Source of the DNA: JBMTVT01 sp049451635
GTDB lineage: Bacteria; Bacteroidota; Bacteroidia; Flavobacteriales; Flavobacteriaceae
Length of the DNA: 54,769 bases
Assembly (NCBI GenBank): GCA_049451635.1
Contig: JBMTVT010000004.1
Coordinates: 1 to 54,769, forward strand
Direction of reading: 5' to 3'
Numbering within the stretch: position 1 is the stretch's first letter; every line of letters starts with the position of its first letter. Shown here piece by piece: positions 1 to 8,973 of the stretch. The position numbers and the translations under genes are program-made. The notes under the pieces are model-generated. The model ran no database searches, was not told the DNA's origin, and saw nothing but the letters and a program-made list of their open reading frames with translations.

Positions 1-108
1 GGAACGTGCCGAAAAATCCTTGCGAACCTAATAACTGGTATTGCTGCATTTACGGAAACTATAGACATCTTTCCACTTGATCTCCCCCAAGTATTCCTTG
101 CAATCTAG
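1..108 (+). CDS. C-terminal tail of an unidentified ORF cut by the window edge
   Basis: Frame 1 is open from the first base to a TAG at 106-108, giving about 35 residues (RKILANLITGIAAFTE... then a Pro/Leu-rich end). The composition looks like the end of a real protein, but I do not recognise a family and the start lies outside the window. It could also be chance. It ends 22 bases before the start of the DUF3883 gene, so the two could be neighbours in one unit. Confidence 0.25.
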   Translation, partial: GTCRKILANLITGIAAFTETIDIFPLDLPQVFLAI

Positions 109-130
109 GTCTTTTTTGAAGAAAAACAGA

Positions 131-724
131 ATGGATTTATTCAATCCTTTTTTTGATAATCACAGAAAAGGTTGGTGGCAAAAAGGAAATACTAATATTC
201 ACCGTAAACTATTGATTGATAGCTTATTTGAAAAGGAAAATGCTCTTAAATTGGCAAACATTGTAAAGTTATTCCTAAAAGATAAATATAGGGTTAAAGA
301 TATATATGTAAATGTTAAACCAATCATAAAATCAAGATATAAAAAATTACAGGAAACTGGATTAGAAGCTGAACTATATTTTATTAATAATTTTAATTCA
401 ATTGACATCTTTAAGAATGGAGTGATCGAAGATGTCAGATTGTATGGGGACGGTTATGATTTTCAAGTGAATGTTAATAAAAATTCATTTTTAACTGAAG
501 TTAAAGGAATTAGAAATAAAAAAGGAAAATTTAGACTTACAGAAAATGAGTATAAAAAAGCCAATGAATATAAAAATGATCATATAATAACTGTAGTATT
601 AAATTTAAATGAATCGCCCACATTCTTAACCATAGATAATCCCTTGAAAAATTTAAAATTTAAAAAGAAAATTATCGAATCTAAAACATCAAAAGAATAT
701 CACTTAAACTCAGACATATGCTAA
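131..724 (+). CDS. DUF3883-domain, restriction-endonuclease-like protein
   Basis: This is a 197-residue protein counted from ATG 131; a TTG at 77 would add 18 residues of poor quality. The C-terminal half resembles DUF3883. The segment GYDFQ (Asp110) is followed by EVKG (Glu123, Lys125), the spacing of a PD-(D/E)xK nuclease-like core. After it comes a Lys/Glu-rich helix (RLTENEYKKANEY) and a hydrophobic strand. In known systems DUF3883 often sits in restriction or defence genes, frequently as the C-terminal module of a larger protein. No methylase or helicase partner is visible here, because the window starts just upstream. The function as a nuclease is inference. The base composition is even more AT-rich than the neighbouring metabolic genes, which suits an accessory gene. 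Confidence 0.6.
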   Translation: MDLFNPFFDNHRKGWWQKGNTNIHRKLLIDSLFEKENALKLANIVKLFLKDKYRVKDIYVNVKPIIKSRYKKLQETGLEAELYFINNFNSIDIFKNGVIEDVRLYGDGYDFQVNVNKNSFLTEVKGIRNKKGKFRLTENEYKKANEYKNDHIITVVLNLNESPTFLTIDNPLKNLKFKKKIIESKTSKEYHLNSDIC

Positions 725-858
725 GCTTTTACGATAAAACAATTACTTTAGAGAGTTACTTATTTGAAATTAAAGACAACTACTCTGATAGCTTTAAAGC
801 AGATATTTACATTTACTTAGACGAGCTTGAAAATGTTCAAGAAAATGAAGTAAAATAA
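718..858 (+). CDS. Small ORF overlapping the DUF3883 gene; possibly half of a broken ~90-codon gene
   Basis: This ORF of 46 codons (starts MLSFYDKTITLESYLFEI) begins at ATG 718, which overlaps the TAA of the preceding gene in the translational-coupling style. It stops at TAA 856-858. The same frame then stays open for a further 43 codons to TAA 988-990, with similar Lys/Asn/Leu composition (NLVNNLTSLIVMKYNKEEMG). The two halves may be one gene of about 90 codons split by an ochre stop. I do not recognise the family; a partner of the DUF3883 protein is a guess from position only. Confidence 0.35.
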   Translation: MLSFYDKTITLESYLFEIKDNYSDSFKADIYIYLDELENVQENEVK

Positions 859-1032
859 AAGTTTTTAAAAAAACTTAACACAAAAAAAGAAATTCAAAAT
901 TTGGTTAATAATTTAACTTCATTAATAGTGATGAAATATAACAAAGAAGAAATGGGATTATCAGACTTTATTCATTATTCAATATATTAAAAATGATATT
1001 GGCAAAATAAAAGTTAAAACGCATTAAAAAAT

Positions 1033-2199
1033 TCATTTTAAAGCCTGCTCTAAATCGGCAATAATGTCTTCTACATGCTCCAAACCAACAGACACACGTA
1101 CCAAACCATCGGTAATATTAACTTCCAATCTAGCTTCTTCACCTAAACTATGATGCGTTGTTGATGCTGGATGCGTCACAATGGTTCTGGTATCGCCTAA
1201 ATTAGCAGACAGCGAACACATTTTAATACTATTTAAAAAATTGCGACCTGCTTCTATACCTCCTTTTATTTCAAAAGCCACAATGTTTCCACCTAATCTC
1301 ATTTGTTTTTTAGCGACCTCGTATTGCGGATGCGATTTTAAAAACGGATATTTTACCCAATTAATTTTTGGATGGTTTTCTAAAAACTCGGCTAATTTTA
1401 AAGCGTTTTCGCAATGCTTATCAACTCTTACCGACAAGGTTTCCAAACTTTTAGACAATACCCAAGCATTAAACGGTGACATGGCAGGACCTGTATTTCT
1501 TGAAAATAAATAAATCTCTCTGATTAAATCGGCATTACCAACAGTCACACCACCTAAAACACGCCCTTGTCCGTCAATTAATTTGGTTGCCGAATGGATG
1601 ACCAAATGTGCACCAAACTTAATGGGTTGTTGTAAATAAGGTGTTGCAAAACAGTTATCAATCACTAAAATAAGATTGTGTTTTTTTGCAATGTTTCCCA
1701 ATACTTCCAAATCGATGATATCAATCGCTGGATTTGTAGGCGATTCGGCATATAAAATTTTGGTCTCGGGCTTTATAAAACTTTCAATTGTTTCGGGTTC
1801 GTTGATGTTGAAATAACTAGTTGTGATATTCCATTTTGGTAAAAACTTAGTAAGCAAGGTATGCGTAGAACCAAACACCGAACGCACCGATACAATATGA
1901 TCGCCACTATTTAACAAAGCTGTAAAGGTTGAAAACACCGCTGCCATTCCTGTTGCAAATGCGTAACCAGCTTCAGCACCTTCCATTTTGCAAATCTTTT
2001 CTACAAACTCGCTGGTATTAGGATTTGTAAAACGACTGTAAATGTTGCGTTGCTTTTCTTCGGTAAACGAAGCGCGCATATCTTCGGCATCTTCAAATAC
2101 AAAACTAGATGTTAAATACAACGGACTGGAATGTTCTAAAAAATCGGTGCGTTCTAATTGCGTTCGTATGGCTTCTGTTTCAAACTTTTTTTTACTCAT
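1033..2199 (-). CDS. metZ: O-succinyl/O-acetylhomoserine sulfhydrylase (MetZ-like)
   Basis: This 388-residue enzyme belongs to the Cys/Met-metabolism PLP family (fold type I). The PLP-binding lysine is Lys206 in IHSATKLIDGQG, with Asp181 in VIDNCFATP contacting the pyridine nitrogen and the YSRFTNP phosphate-binding loop at 54-60. It uses sulfide and an acylated homoserine to make homocysteine. It is the last gene of the methionine unit, 52 bases after the MetX-kinase-dehydrogenase fusion gene and on the same strand. A second sulfhydrylase (metY) heads the same unit. Whether it prefers succinyl- or acetyl-homoserine cannot be read from sequence. A cystathionine gamma-synthase activity is also possible for this family. 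Confidence 0.88.
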   Translation of the reverse strand: MSKKKFETEAIRTQLERTDFLEHSSPLYLTSSFVFEDAEDMRASFTEEKQRNIYSRFTNPNTSEFVEKICKMEGAEAGYAFATGMAAVFSTFTALLNSGDHIVSVRSVFGSTHTLLTKFLPKWNITTSYFNINEPETIESFIKPETKILYAESPTNPAIDIIDLEVLGNIAKKHNLILVIDNCFATPYLQQPIKFGAHLVIHSATKLIDGQGRVLGGVTVGNADLIREIYLFSRNTGPAMSPFNAWVLSKSLETLSVRVDKHCENALKLAEFLENHPKINWVKYPFLKSHPQYEVAKKQMRLGGNIVAFEIKGGIEAGRNFLNSIKMCSLSANLGDTRTIVTHPASTTHHSLGEEARLEVNITDGLVRVSVGLEHVEDIIADLEQALK

Positions 2200-2212
2200 T
2201 AAATATTATTTA

Positions 2213-2236
2213 CGTTTCGACTGCGCTCAACCTTAC
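2213..2236. repeat. Fragment resembling a dispersed flavobacterial intergenic repeat
   Basis: The 52-base gap between metZ and the fusion gene contains TTTCGACTGCGCTCAACCTT, much richer in GC than its surroundings. It resembles the short dispersed sequence with core GAGCGCAGTCGAAA that I know from many Flavobacteriaceae intergenic regions. Only one copy is visible in this window, so the repeat status rests on recognition and needs a genome-wide search. Confidence 0.45.
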
Positions 2237-2251
2237 ATTTATTTCTTACGC

Positions 2252-5200
2252 TTAATTTATATGTTTACTCAACCTTAAAATATCACCAAAAACACCTCTA
2301 GCGGTTACTTCTGCACCAGCACCAGCGCCCTGAATAACAATGGGTTGTTCTCCATAACTTTCGGTAAATATTTCAAAAATAGCATCACTACCTTTTACAT
2401 GACCCAAAGTACTATCTTCTGGAATGGACACTAATTTTACTTCTAGATTTCCTTTGTCTTGTGATAAATCTCCGGATAAATCACCCACATATCTCAATAC
2501 ATATCCAGGTTTTTGTTCCTCCTTTATCTTTTGGTATTGTTTGTCTAAAACATCTAACTGTGATAAAAATGATTCCACCGAAATATTTTGATACGTTTCA
2601 GGAATTAAATTCTGTACCGAAACATCCTCAAATTCGTTTTGCAAATCCAACTCTCTTGCTAAAATTAACAATTTTCTAGCGACATCATTTCCTGAAAAAT
2701 CTTCACGTGGGTCGGGTTCGGTAAATCCTTTATCAATCGTTTCTTGCACAATTGTACTAAATGGTTTGTCTTGAACTGAAAAATTATTGAATAAATAGCT
2801 TAAAGTTCCTGAAAATACGCCTCGAATTCTGGTGATATTCTCCCCCGACTCGTGTAATAACTTAATGGTATCGATTAACGGCAAACCTGCTCCAACCGTG
2901 GTTTCATAAAGATACTGTTTATTATGCTCTTTTAATTGAACCCGTAATTCTTTATAAAAATCGTGTGAAATGGTATTGGCTATTTTATTAGATGATACTA
3001 AATCGAAACCTGCTTCAACTAATGGTAGATAATTTTCATGAAAATCGTTGCTAGACGTATTATCAACAGCAATTAAATTTTCTAAATGATGCGCCTTAGC
3101 GTAAGTGATAATATCCTCCACCGAACTTTCAAAATCGGACGATTTTATTTCCGTTGCCCAATTGGTAGTAACGCAATTTTTGTTTAAAAGCAATCGTCTT
3201 GAATTGGCGATAGCAAATACATTTAAGCTGATGGCTTTGCGTTTTTCAATCTCATCTTTCGATTTTAAAATTTGATTGATTAAAGCAGCCCCAACACCTC
3301 CATGACCAAAAATGGCAATGTTTATTTTCTTTGAAATTCCGAAAATTTCACCATGAATCACATTCATTGCCTTGTGAAGTTGGCTCTTTTTAACCACCAA
3401 ACTCACGTTCCTACCTGTAACTGTATTGTTGAACAACAGTGGTGTAATTTGATTTTTAATCAGAGCGTTAAATGGTTTATGGAATGAACTCAATTCAATA
3501 CCAATAATAGAAATTACCGACACATCATCAACTACATGAATTTTATTAACATCTTGAGAATAAAAATCTTTTTCAAACTCACGCTCCAAGGCTATTATAG
3601 CTTGATTAGCTTGGTCCGCATCAATAATGAGGCCAATACCGCGTTCAGAAGAACCTTGCGAAATGATGCTGACGCTAATATCTTTATTTGCCAACGCACC
3701 AAAAATTCTGGCATCCACGCCGCTTTTTCCAAGCAATCCACGACCTTCCAAATTGAGTAAAGCTACATTATCCAAAACCGATAAGGAAGTTACTTCTTTT
3801 GAGTTTGGTTTTGCCGTTATAAGCGTGCCTTCATCATCGGCATTAAACGTATTTAAAATTCGCAGATTGATGTTTTTTTCAACTAATGGAATGATGGTTT
3901 TAGCGTGCAAAACCGTGGTTCCAAAATTAGCCAATTCGTTGGCTTCACTAAATGATAATTCTCGTATTTTTTGGGCATCTTCAACCAAATCTGGATTAGC
4001 CGTATAAATACCACTTACGTGTGTGTAATTTTGTAATTCTTCAGCATCTAAATAATTAGCCAACAATGCCGCAGTATAATTGCTGCCATTTCTTCCTAAA
4101 GTGGTTGTTTCATTTTTTGAATTTGAAGCGATAAACCCTGTAACTATGTGAACCATATCACTATCACTTTCTTTGAAATACTTTTTGATGTTATCTTTTG
4201 AAAGTTGTGAAATGGGTTTCGCATTTCCAAAAACATCATCTGTTTTAATCAATTGTCTAGTATCTGTAGCATTGGCTTTTATATTTTTTTGATTCAAAAG
4301 TTCGGAAACCATTTTTACCGATAGCAACTCCCCTTGGGCTAAAATTTCGTCTTTTGTTTTTTTACTGAAATCGTGCAATAAGCTGACACCTTCAAACAGT
4401 TTTTCCAATACTGAAAACTCCTCAGAAAAATCAATATTTGGCAACGGTTCTTTTTGATAGTTTTTAAAAACTTCAAAATCTTCTTTAAAGTCTTTACCCT
4501 TATGAGCTTTGTTCAAAATATCTTCCAGTTCATCCGTTGCATTACCACGTGCAGAAACCACAACAGATATTTTTTCACCAGCATTCACTTTGTTTTCAAT
4601 AATGGAAATCACTTTTTCCAACCCTTCACCATTTGCCAAAGATTTACCTCCAAACTTTAATACTTTCATTCTTTTTCTTTTAGAATTTGGCACAAAAATG
4701 CCCTCTATAATTTTTTCCAATTGCTCATATTCCATTAAAAACGCATCGTGCCCATGTACCGAGTGTATTTCGTTGTAAGTCACATTGGCATGCGTTACCG
4801 CCAATTGTTTGTGGGTTTGCCTATTTTCTTCAGCAGTAAAAAACAAATCGGAATCCACTCCAACAATGTGAATGTTCGCTTCAATATTTTCTAAAACATT
4901 TAAATCTGCTTTTCTGTTTTTGGTAACATCAATGGTTTTTAAAAGCTGGTTCATTAATTTATAAGCTGATAACTGAAACCGTTCTTGCAGTTTTTTACCG
5001 TGATGCAACAACCAACTTTCTACATTAAAAATTTCTAAATCTTCATTTTTTGAACGCTGAAAACGCGCTTTAAAAGATTCAGGCGTTCGATAGCATAACA
5101 TGGCGTGCATGCGCGCATCGTGTACCGGATTTTTAGAGTTTAACAGAAATTGCTCTTGTATTTGGCAGTTGGCAATTAACCAATCCGTCGATTTCCAATC

Positions 5201-5653
5201 GGTAGCTACGGGTATTAAATGTTTAGTAAAATCTGGTTTTAAAACAGCCATTTCCCAAGCAATGCCTCCACCAAGTGAACCTCCAATAGTTGCATAAAGT
5301 TTAACGGTTTTTAATTCTTTAAGTCCTGTTAAAAACAGTTTTGCGATATCTCTTGCAACAAAATCTTTATAATTTTCAATTACAAAACCATCATATCCAT
5401 TTCCTGGAATATTGAATGCTAAAACCGAATAAAGCTTGGTGTCTATAACTTTATCATCGCCCACTAAATCTTTCCACCAACCATCTTTTCCAGCCACATT
5501 GCTATTACCTGTTAAGGCATGATTTACCAAAACAATTGGCGCTGAACCTAAAGCTTTTCCAAAAACCTGATAGCTTAATTTAATTTCAGGAATTGAAACT
5601 TGACTCTCGGTTTTAAAATTGTTAATAATGATATGTTGCAGGGTGTCTTTCAA
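2252..5653 (-). CDS. Three-enzyme fusion: homoserine O-acyltransferase (MetX-like) + aspartate kinase + homoserine dehydrogenase
   Basis: This is a single open frame of 1133 residues. Residues 1-325 are an alpha/beta-hydrolase of the MetX type: NHALTGNSN (43-51), nucleophile elbow GGSLGGG (Ser126), probable Asp269 and His302 in GHDAFL. Residues 329-770 are an aspartate kinase, starting MKVLKFGGKSL and with ACT-like regulatory repeats near 620-770 (LLGKSGVDARIFGALANKDI). Residues 774-1133 are a homoserine dehydrogenase with Rossmann motif GHGGVG and the GTLSYLF catalytic region. The protein would phosphorylate aspartate, reduce the semialdehyde and acylate homoserine; only Asd is missing. The start appears to be TTG at 5653, because no in-frame ATG lies between it and an upstream stop. 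It follows metY by 15 bases under the same SAM-I riboswitch. AK-HSD fusions are well known; the extra MetX part is the unusual feature. Confidence 0.9.
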   Translation of the reverse strand: MKDTLQHIIINNFKTESQVSIPEIKLSYQVFGKALGSAPIVLVNHALTGNSNVAGKDGWWKDLVGDDKVIDTKLYSVLAFNIPGNGYDGFVIENYKDFVARDIAKLFLTGLKELKTVKLYATIGGSLGGGIAWEMAVLKPDFTKHLIPVATDWKSTDWLIANCQIQEQFLLNSKNPVHDARMHAMLCYRTPESFKARFQRSKNEDLEIFNVESWLLHHGKKLQERFQLSAYKLMNQLLKTIDVTKNRKADLNVLENIEANIHIVGVDSDLFFTAEENRQTHKQLAVTHANVTYNEIHSVHGHDAFLMEYEQLEKIIEGIFVPNSKRKRMKVLKFGGKSLANGEGLEKVISIIENKVNAGEKISVVVSARGNATDELEDILNKAHKGKDFKEDFEVFKNYQKEPLPNIDFSEEFSVLEKLFEGVSLLHDFSKKTKDEILAQGELLSVKMVSELLNQKNIKANATDTRQLIKTDDVFGNAKPISQLSKDNIKKYFKESDSDMVHIVTGFIASNSKNETTTLGRNGSNYTAALLANYLDAEELQNYTHVSGIYTANPDLVEDAQKIRELSFSEANELANFGTTVLHAKTIIPLVEKNINLRILNTFNADDEGTLITAKPNSKEVTSLSVLDNVALLNLEGRGLLGKSGVDARIFGALANKDISVSIISQGSSERGIGLIIDADQANQAIIALEREFEKDFYSQDVNKIHVVDDVSVISIIGIELSSFHKPFNALIKNQITPLLFNNTVTGRNVSLVVKKSQLHKAMNVIHGEIFGISKKINIAIFGHGGVGAALINQILKSKDEIEKRKAISLNVFAIANSRRLLLNKNCVTTNWATEIKSSDFESSVEDIITYAKAHHLENLIAVDNTSSNDFHENYLPLVEAGFDLVSSNKIANTISHDFYKELRVQLKEHNKQYLYETTVGAGLPLIDTIKLLHESGENITRIRGVFSGTLSYLFNNFSVQDKPFSTIVQETIDKGFTEPDPREDFSGNDVARKLLILARELDLQNEFEDVSVQNLIPETYQNISVESFLSQLDVLDKQYQKIKEEQKPGYVLRYVGDLSGDLSQDKGNLEVKLVSIPEDSTLGHVKGSDAIFEIFTESYGEQPIVIQGAGAGAEVTARGVFGDILRLSKHIN

Positions 5654-5668
5654 TGGAAAAATATCAGA

Positions 5669-6946
5669 TTATTTTATGGTTTTAAATGCTTCCTTTAAAT
5701 CATTTTTTAAATCGTCTAAATCTTCAATACCAACAGATAAACGAATTAAATCAGAAGTAACTCCAGCAGAAGCCTGTTCCTCTTCATTTAATTGTTGATG
5801 GGTTGTACTTGCAGGATGAATAATTAATGATTTGGTATCTCCAATATTAGCCAACAAGGAAAATAATTTGGTGTTATCGGCAATAGCTTTAGCCGCTTCA
5901 AAACCGGCTTTAGCTCCAAAGGTAACAATACCGCTTTGCCCATTTGGTAAATATTTTTTTGCTAACGCTTTATACTTACTGCTTTCTAAACCAGGATAAT
6001 TTACCCAAGCAACCTCATCTTGCTGCTCTAACCATTTTGCCAATGCTAAGGCGTTTTCACTATGTTGTTTGATTCTAACTGGTAAGGTTTCCAATCCTTG
6101 GATGATATTAAAAGCATTGGTTGGACTTAAAGCACCACCAAAATCACGCAATCCTTCTAAAATTAATTTAAAAGTGTAAGAAGCGGCTCCCAATGTTTCG
6201 TAGTATTTCAATCCGTGGTAACCTGCTGAAGGTTCTGTGAATTCTGGAAATTTTCCGTTAGACCAATCAAAATTACCACCATCAATAATGGCACCTCCAA
6301 GGGAATTCCCCTGTCCGCCAATATATTTAGTTAATGAATGGATAACAATATTAGCTCCATGTTTTATGGGATTTAATAAAGCTGGTGTAGCCACAGTATT
6401 ATCAACAATAAAAGGAACACCAGCAGCTTTTGAATGTTTTGCAATAGTCTCAATATCCAAAACATCTAGTTTTGGATTCCCTAAAGATTCTACAAAAAAA
6501 GCTCTTGTGTTATCTTGAACTGCTTTGGTAAAATTATCTGGATTATCAGCATCAACAAAAGTTGTTGTAATACCCAATCTTGGTAACGTAACTTTCAATA
6601 AATTATATGTACCTCCATACAAACTACTTGATGCTACAATATGGTCTCCTGCTTTTAATAAAGTTAGTAAACCAGTTGAAATTGCCGAAGTGCCTGATGC
6701 AAAAACCACAGCTCCAATTCCGCCTTCAATGGCTGCTAACCGTTCTTGCAAAATTTGATTAGTTGGGTTGTTTAAACGTGTATAAATAAACCCTAATTCT
6801 TGTAATGAAAACAAGTTTGCCGCATGATCTGAATTATTGAAAACATATGATGTTGTTTGATAAATAGGAACTGCTCTAGTTCCTCCATTTGCCTTAAAAT
6901 CATGCCCTGCATGTAAGGCATTTGTTGCTAACTGTTGTTTACTCAT
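5669..6946 (-). CDS. metY: O-acetylhomoserine sulfhydrylase (MetY)
   Basis: This 425-residue protein is an O-acetylhomoserine aminocarboxypropyltransferase of the Cys/Met-metabolism PLP family. It shows the long MetY form, with the PLP lysine at Lys207 (SLTKYIGGQG), Asp182 in VDNTVATP, and the YTRLNNPT loop near 55-62. It converts O-acetylhomoserine and sulfide to homocysteine and acetate. ATG 6946 is the natural start, and the gene is first in the transcript behind the SAM-I riboswitch about 120 bases upstream. Downstream are the MetX-AK-HSD fusion and MetZ, so the unit runs from aspartate to homocysteine. Confidence 0.93.
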   Translation of the reverse strand: MSKQQLATNALHAGHDFKANGGTRAVPIYQTTSYVFNNSDHAANLFSLQELGFIYTRLNNPTNQILQERLAAIEGGIGAVVFASGTSAISTGLLTLLKAGDHIVASSSLYGGTYNLLKVTLPRLGITTTFVDADNPDNFTKAVQDNTRAFFVESLGNPKLDVLDIETIAKHSKAAGVPFIVDNTVATPALLNPIKHGANIVIHSLTKYIGGQGNSLGGAIIDGGNFDWSNGKFPEFTEPSAGYHGLKYYETLGAASYTFKLILEGLRDFGGALSPTNAFNIIQGLETLPVRIKQHSENALALAKWLEQQDEVAWVNYPGLESSKYKALAKKYLPNGQSGIVTFGAKAGFEAAKAIADNTKLFSLLANIGDTKSLIIHPASTTHQQLNEEEQASAGVTSDLIRLSVGIEDLDDLKNDLKEAFKTIK

Positions 6947-7068
6947 TTTTCTGATTTTTTTGAGTTAATAAATTGATTAAATCAAAAGTCAAATGTCCTG
7001 TAAAAGGCATACTTAATAGAAAAATGTTAAAAAGAAATTATAAAATTACCGTGGGTGATTTTATTTTG

Positions 7069-7175
7069 GTTATCTATCTAAAACATAAGTTTAAGTAGAA
7101 TTTAGCACCTTCCCCGAAAATTCGGGAGGTTGCTAAGGATTCACAGGGTCTATTCCCTCCACCTTTCTTGATAAC
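7069..7175 (-). promoter_or_regulatory. SAM-I (S-box) riboswitch aptamer
   Basis: Read on the minus strand, the leader shows the S-box signature in order. The P1 arm GTTATC (7170-7175) precedes AAGAAAGGTGGAGGGA, then GACCCTGTGAATCCTTAGCAACC, a short hairpin closed by CCCGAATTTTCGGG, and GGTGCTAAATTC. The closing P1 arm GATAAC lies at 7069-7074 and pairs perfectly with the first arm. S-box aptamers bind S-adenosylmethionine and lower expression of methionine genes. It lies 123 bases before metY and should control metY, the fusion gene and metZ. I see no convincing terminator between aptamer and ATG, so control at translation or by a less obvious fold is possible. Confidence 0.93.
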
Positions 7176-7277
7176 ATTTCAGTAAGTTTTTGAACTTTGT
7201 GAATGCAAATATTCAGTCAGAAAAAGTTAATATCCAAATTTTTTAATGACTATTTTAATTTCCACCCCAAATTACAT

Positions 7278-8825
7278 TTAATCGTTTTGAGATAGTTTAA
7301 ATTTTTCTTGAATAATAAAATCGATTGGTTTGCCTTGAATTTTGGACTCCAACCATGAAATTATATCCAAATATAAAAAGGCACGACTTTGATAAGGGTC
7401 ATTCTCAAATTCTTTTAACTTTTTTTGTAGTTTTATGAATTCATTTTTGACCTCATGAGGATATATATCTCCCAAACCTCTTAAAAATTTAATAAATTCT
7501 TTTTGCACTTCATATAAATCTTCCATTTTGATTAAAAACTTATAGGTACTCTTAATTAGAGCCTCCAAATTATAATCTAGCCCCGCTTCGTAATGTGCCA
7601 CCAAATTTAATATTCTAGAAAAACACAATAAGTCCTCTCGCATTTGCAAGGATTTATTACTGATTATTTTTTCTAAAAAATGAATGCATTTTTTGTTCTC
7701 ACCTGCACCAAAATACATGCTGGCAATCTTGTAATAAAACACCATGATATGATGCTCATCAATACGGTCCTTATAATTTTTTAAACGTTCTAAAACCTCA
7801 CCAATTAGAGGCAAACCTTCTTTAAAACTACCTTCCATAAAGTAGAGGTTAAACTTATTGTTGTATATAAAGAGGAATGCCAAACTTTCATTATTGTCGT
7901 CTAAAGGAAACCATTCTTCCTTAGTTATATACTCTAGTTGCAATAAGGTTTCTTTGAACTTTTTATATTGTCGTAAATAGAAAAGTGTTTCGAGCAAATA
8001 ATGATTCCCTCTTAAAAAAAATACCGGATTTAAAATAATTTGATCTTTATTTTCATAAAATAGTGCAACCCATTTTGATGCATATTTATAACATGATAAA
8101 AAATCAACGGTTAAAAAACTATACCATAAATATGATTTGTATAACCAGAGCTTTTCACGAAATCCTAATTTATTGATATCATATTTTGGGAGTTTATCAT
8201 GAAAATACTTTGTAATGACCTGGTGTTCTTCATCACTTTTCACATAGCCAGTTTTAAGAAAAAGTCCGTATAGCTGTAATGACAAGTTAGATAACTTACT
8301 TGCCAGAACATTTTGTAAGCTTAATTCTTTAGCTTGAATGGTCAACTCATCTGCTCTATTGCTTAAACTACGAGTTATGTATTGAGACTCAATAACCTTT
8401 TCTAACTCAACAATTTCATATGCAATATTTTTTTCTTCATTGGCAATGGCCAAACTCTTTACCTTGTCCAAAATTTTTAAGCTCTGTTTATAAAGCCCTT
8501 TGTGGTACAAAATAGTAGCAAAATCCAATTGTTCACGAATTTGGATACGTATATTTTGGTGCGATGGATTTAACCTCAAACTAATTAAAATCTGTTTATA
8601 CAGGTGCGCCTTTAGGTTTGATAATTGCTGCTTTTTTACAATGCCTTTTTTAAGAATGGCATTTTCATCATAAACTGAAAGTTTATCAAGAATATTGAAC
8701 AATGTTAAAAATTTTGAATCTTCATTAACCCCTAATCTGCCAACATAAAGTTTAAATTGTCTTTTTTCAGATTTTGACAATGACTTTACCAATACAAACA
8801 AATTATCTTTTTGCTCTTTCGTCAT
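7278..8825 (-). CDS. Conserved helical-repeat (TPR-like) protein of unknown function
   Basis: This is a 515-residue protein without a signal peptide or membrane segment. It is rich in Leu, Lys, Tyr and amphipathic helices, and segments such as ILYHKGLYKQSLKILDKVKSLA (near 110-130) and the repeats after residue 250 look like degenerate TPR or related alpha-solenoid units. The start (MTKEQKDNLFVLVKSLSKSEKRQF) is typical of a flavobacterial hypothetical family I have seen but cannot name. It diverges from leuA across 148 bases. The SAM-I leader lies downstream of its stop, so readthrough into the methionine unit is possible but not needed. A scaffold role is only inference. Confidence 0.75.
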   Translation of the reverse strand: MTKEQKDNLFVLVKSLSKSEKRQFKLYVGRLGVNEDSKFLTLFNILDKLSVYDENAILKKGIVKKQQLSNLKAHLYKQILISLRLNPSHQNIRIQIREQLDFATILYHKGLYKQSLKILDKVKSLAIANEEKNIAYEIVELEKVIESQYITRSLSNRADELTIQAKELSLQNVLASKLSNLSLQLYGLFLKTGYVKSDEEHQVITKYFHDKLPKYDINKLGFREKLWLYKSYLWYSFLTVDFLSCYKYASKWVALFYENKDQIILNPVFFLRGNHYLLETLFYLRQYKKFKETLLQLEYITKEEWFPLDDNNESLAFLFIYNNKFNLYFMEGSFKEGLPLIGEVLERLKNYKDRIDEHHIMVFYYKIASMYFGAGENKKCIHFLEKIISNKSLQMREDLLCFSRILNLVAHYEAGLDYNLEALIKSTYKFLIKMEDLYEVQKEFIKFLRGLGDIYPHEVKNEFIKLQKKLKEFENDPYQSRAFLYLDIISWLESKIQGKPIDFIIQEKFKLSQND

Positions 8826-8973
8826 AGTTATAAAAACAATATTAAAATATTGATTTTCATTATTTTAAATGTATTAATACGTAGTTAAACATCGTAATAA
8901 TAGTATAAAGAATTCTCCTTTTACGAAACCAAAATATACATTCGTATTACAATAAGAAAATATATTTTAATAA

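Noticed and set aside
77..130. Longer start (TTG 77) for the DUF3883 protein
   Set aside because: The added 18 residues look unlike the rest, overlap the open tail of the preceding frame, and ATG 131 is a better start.
3536..4007. Several open frames antisense to the fusion gene and other long genes
   Set aside because: They mirror strong coding sequence on the other strand and show no independent family features.
7179..7277. Clear promoter for the SAM-I-controlled methionine unit
   Set aside because: On the minus strand only a box with a mismatch (AATATTTG) is present and no -33 element is at the right distance, so I did not list it.
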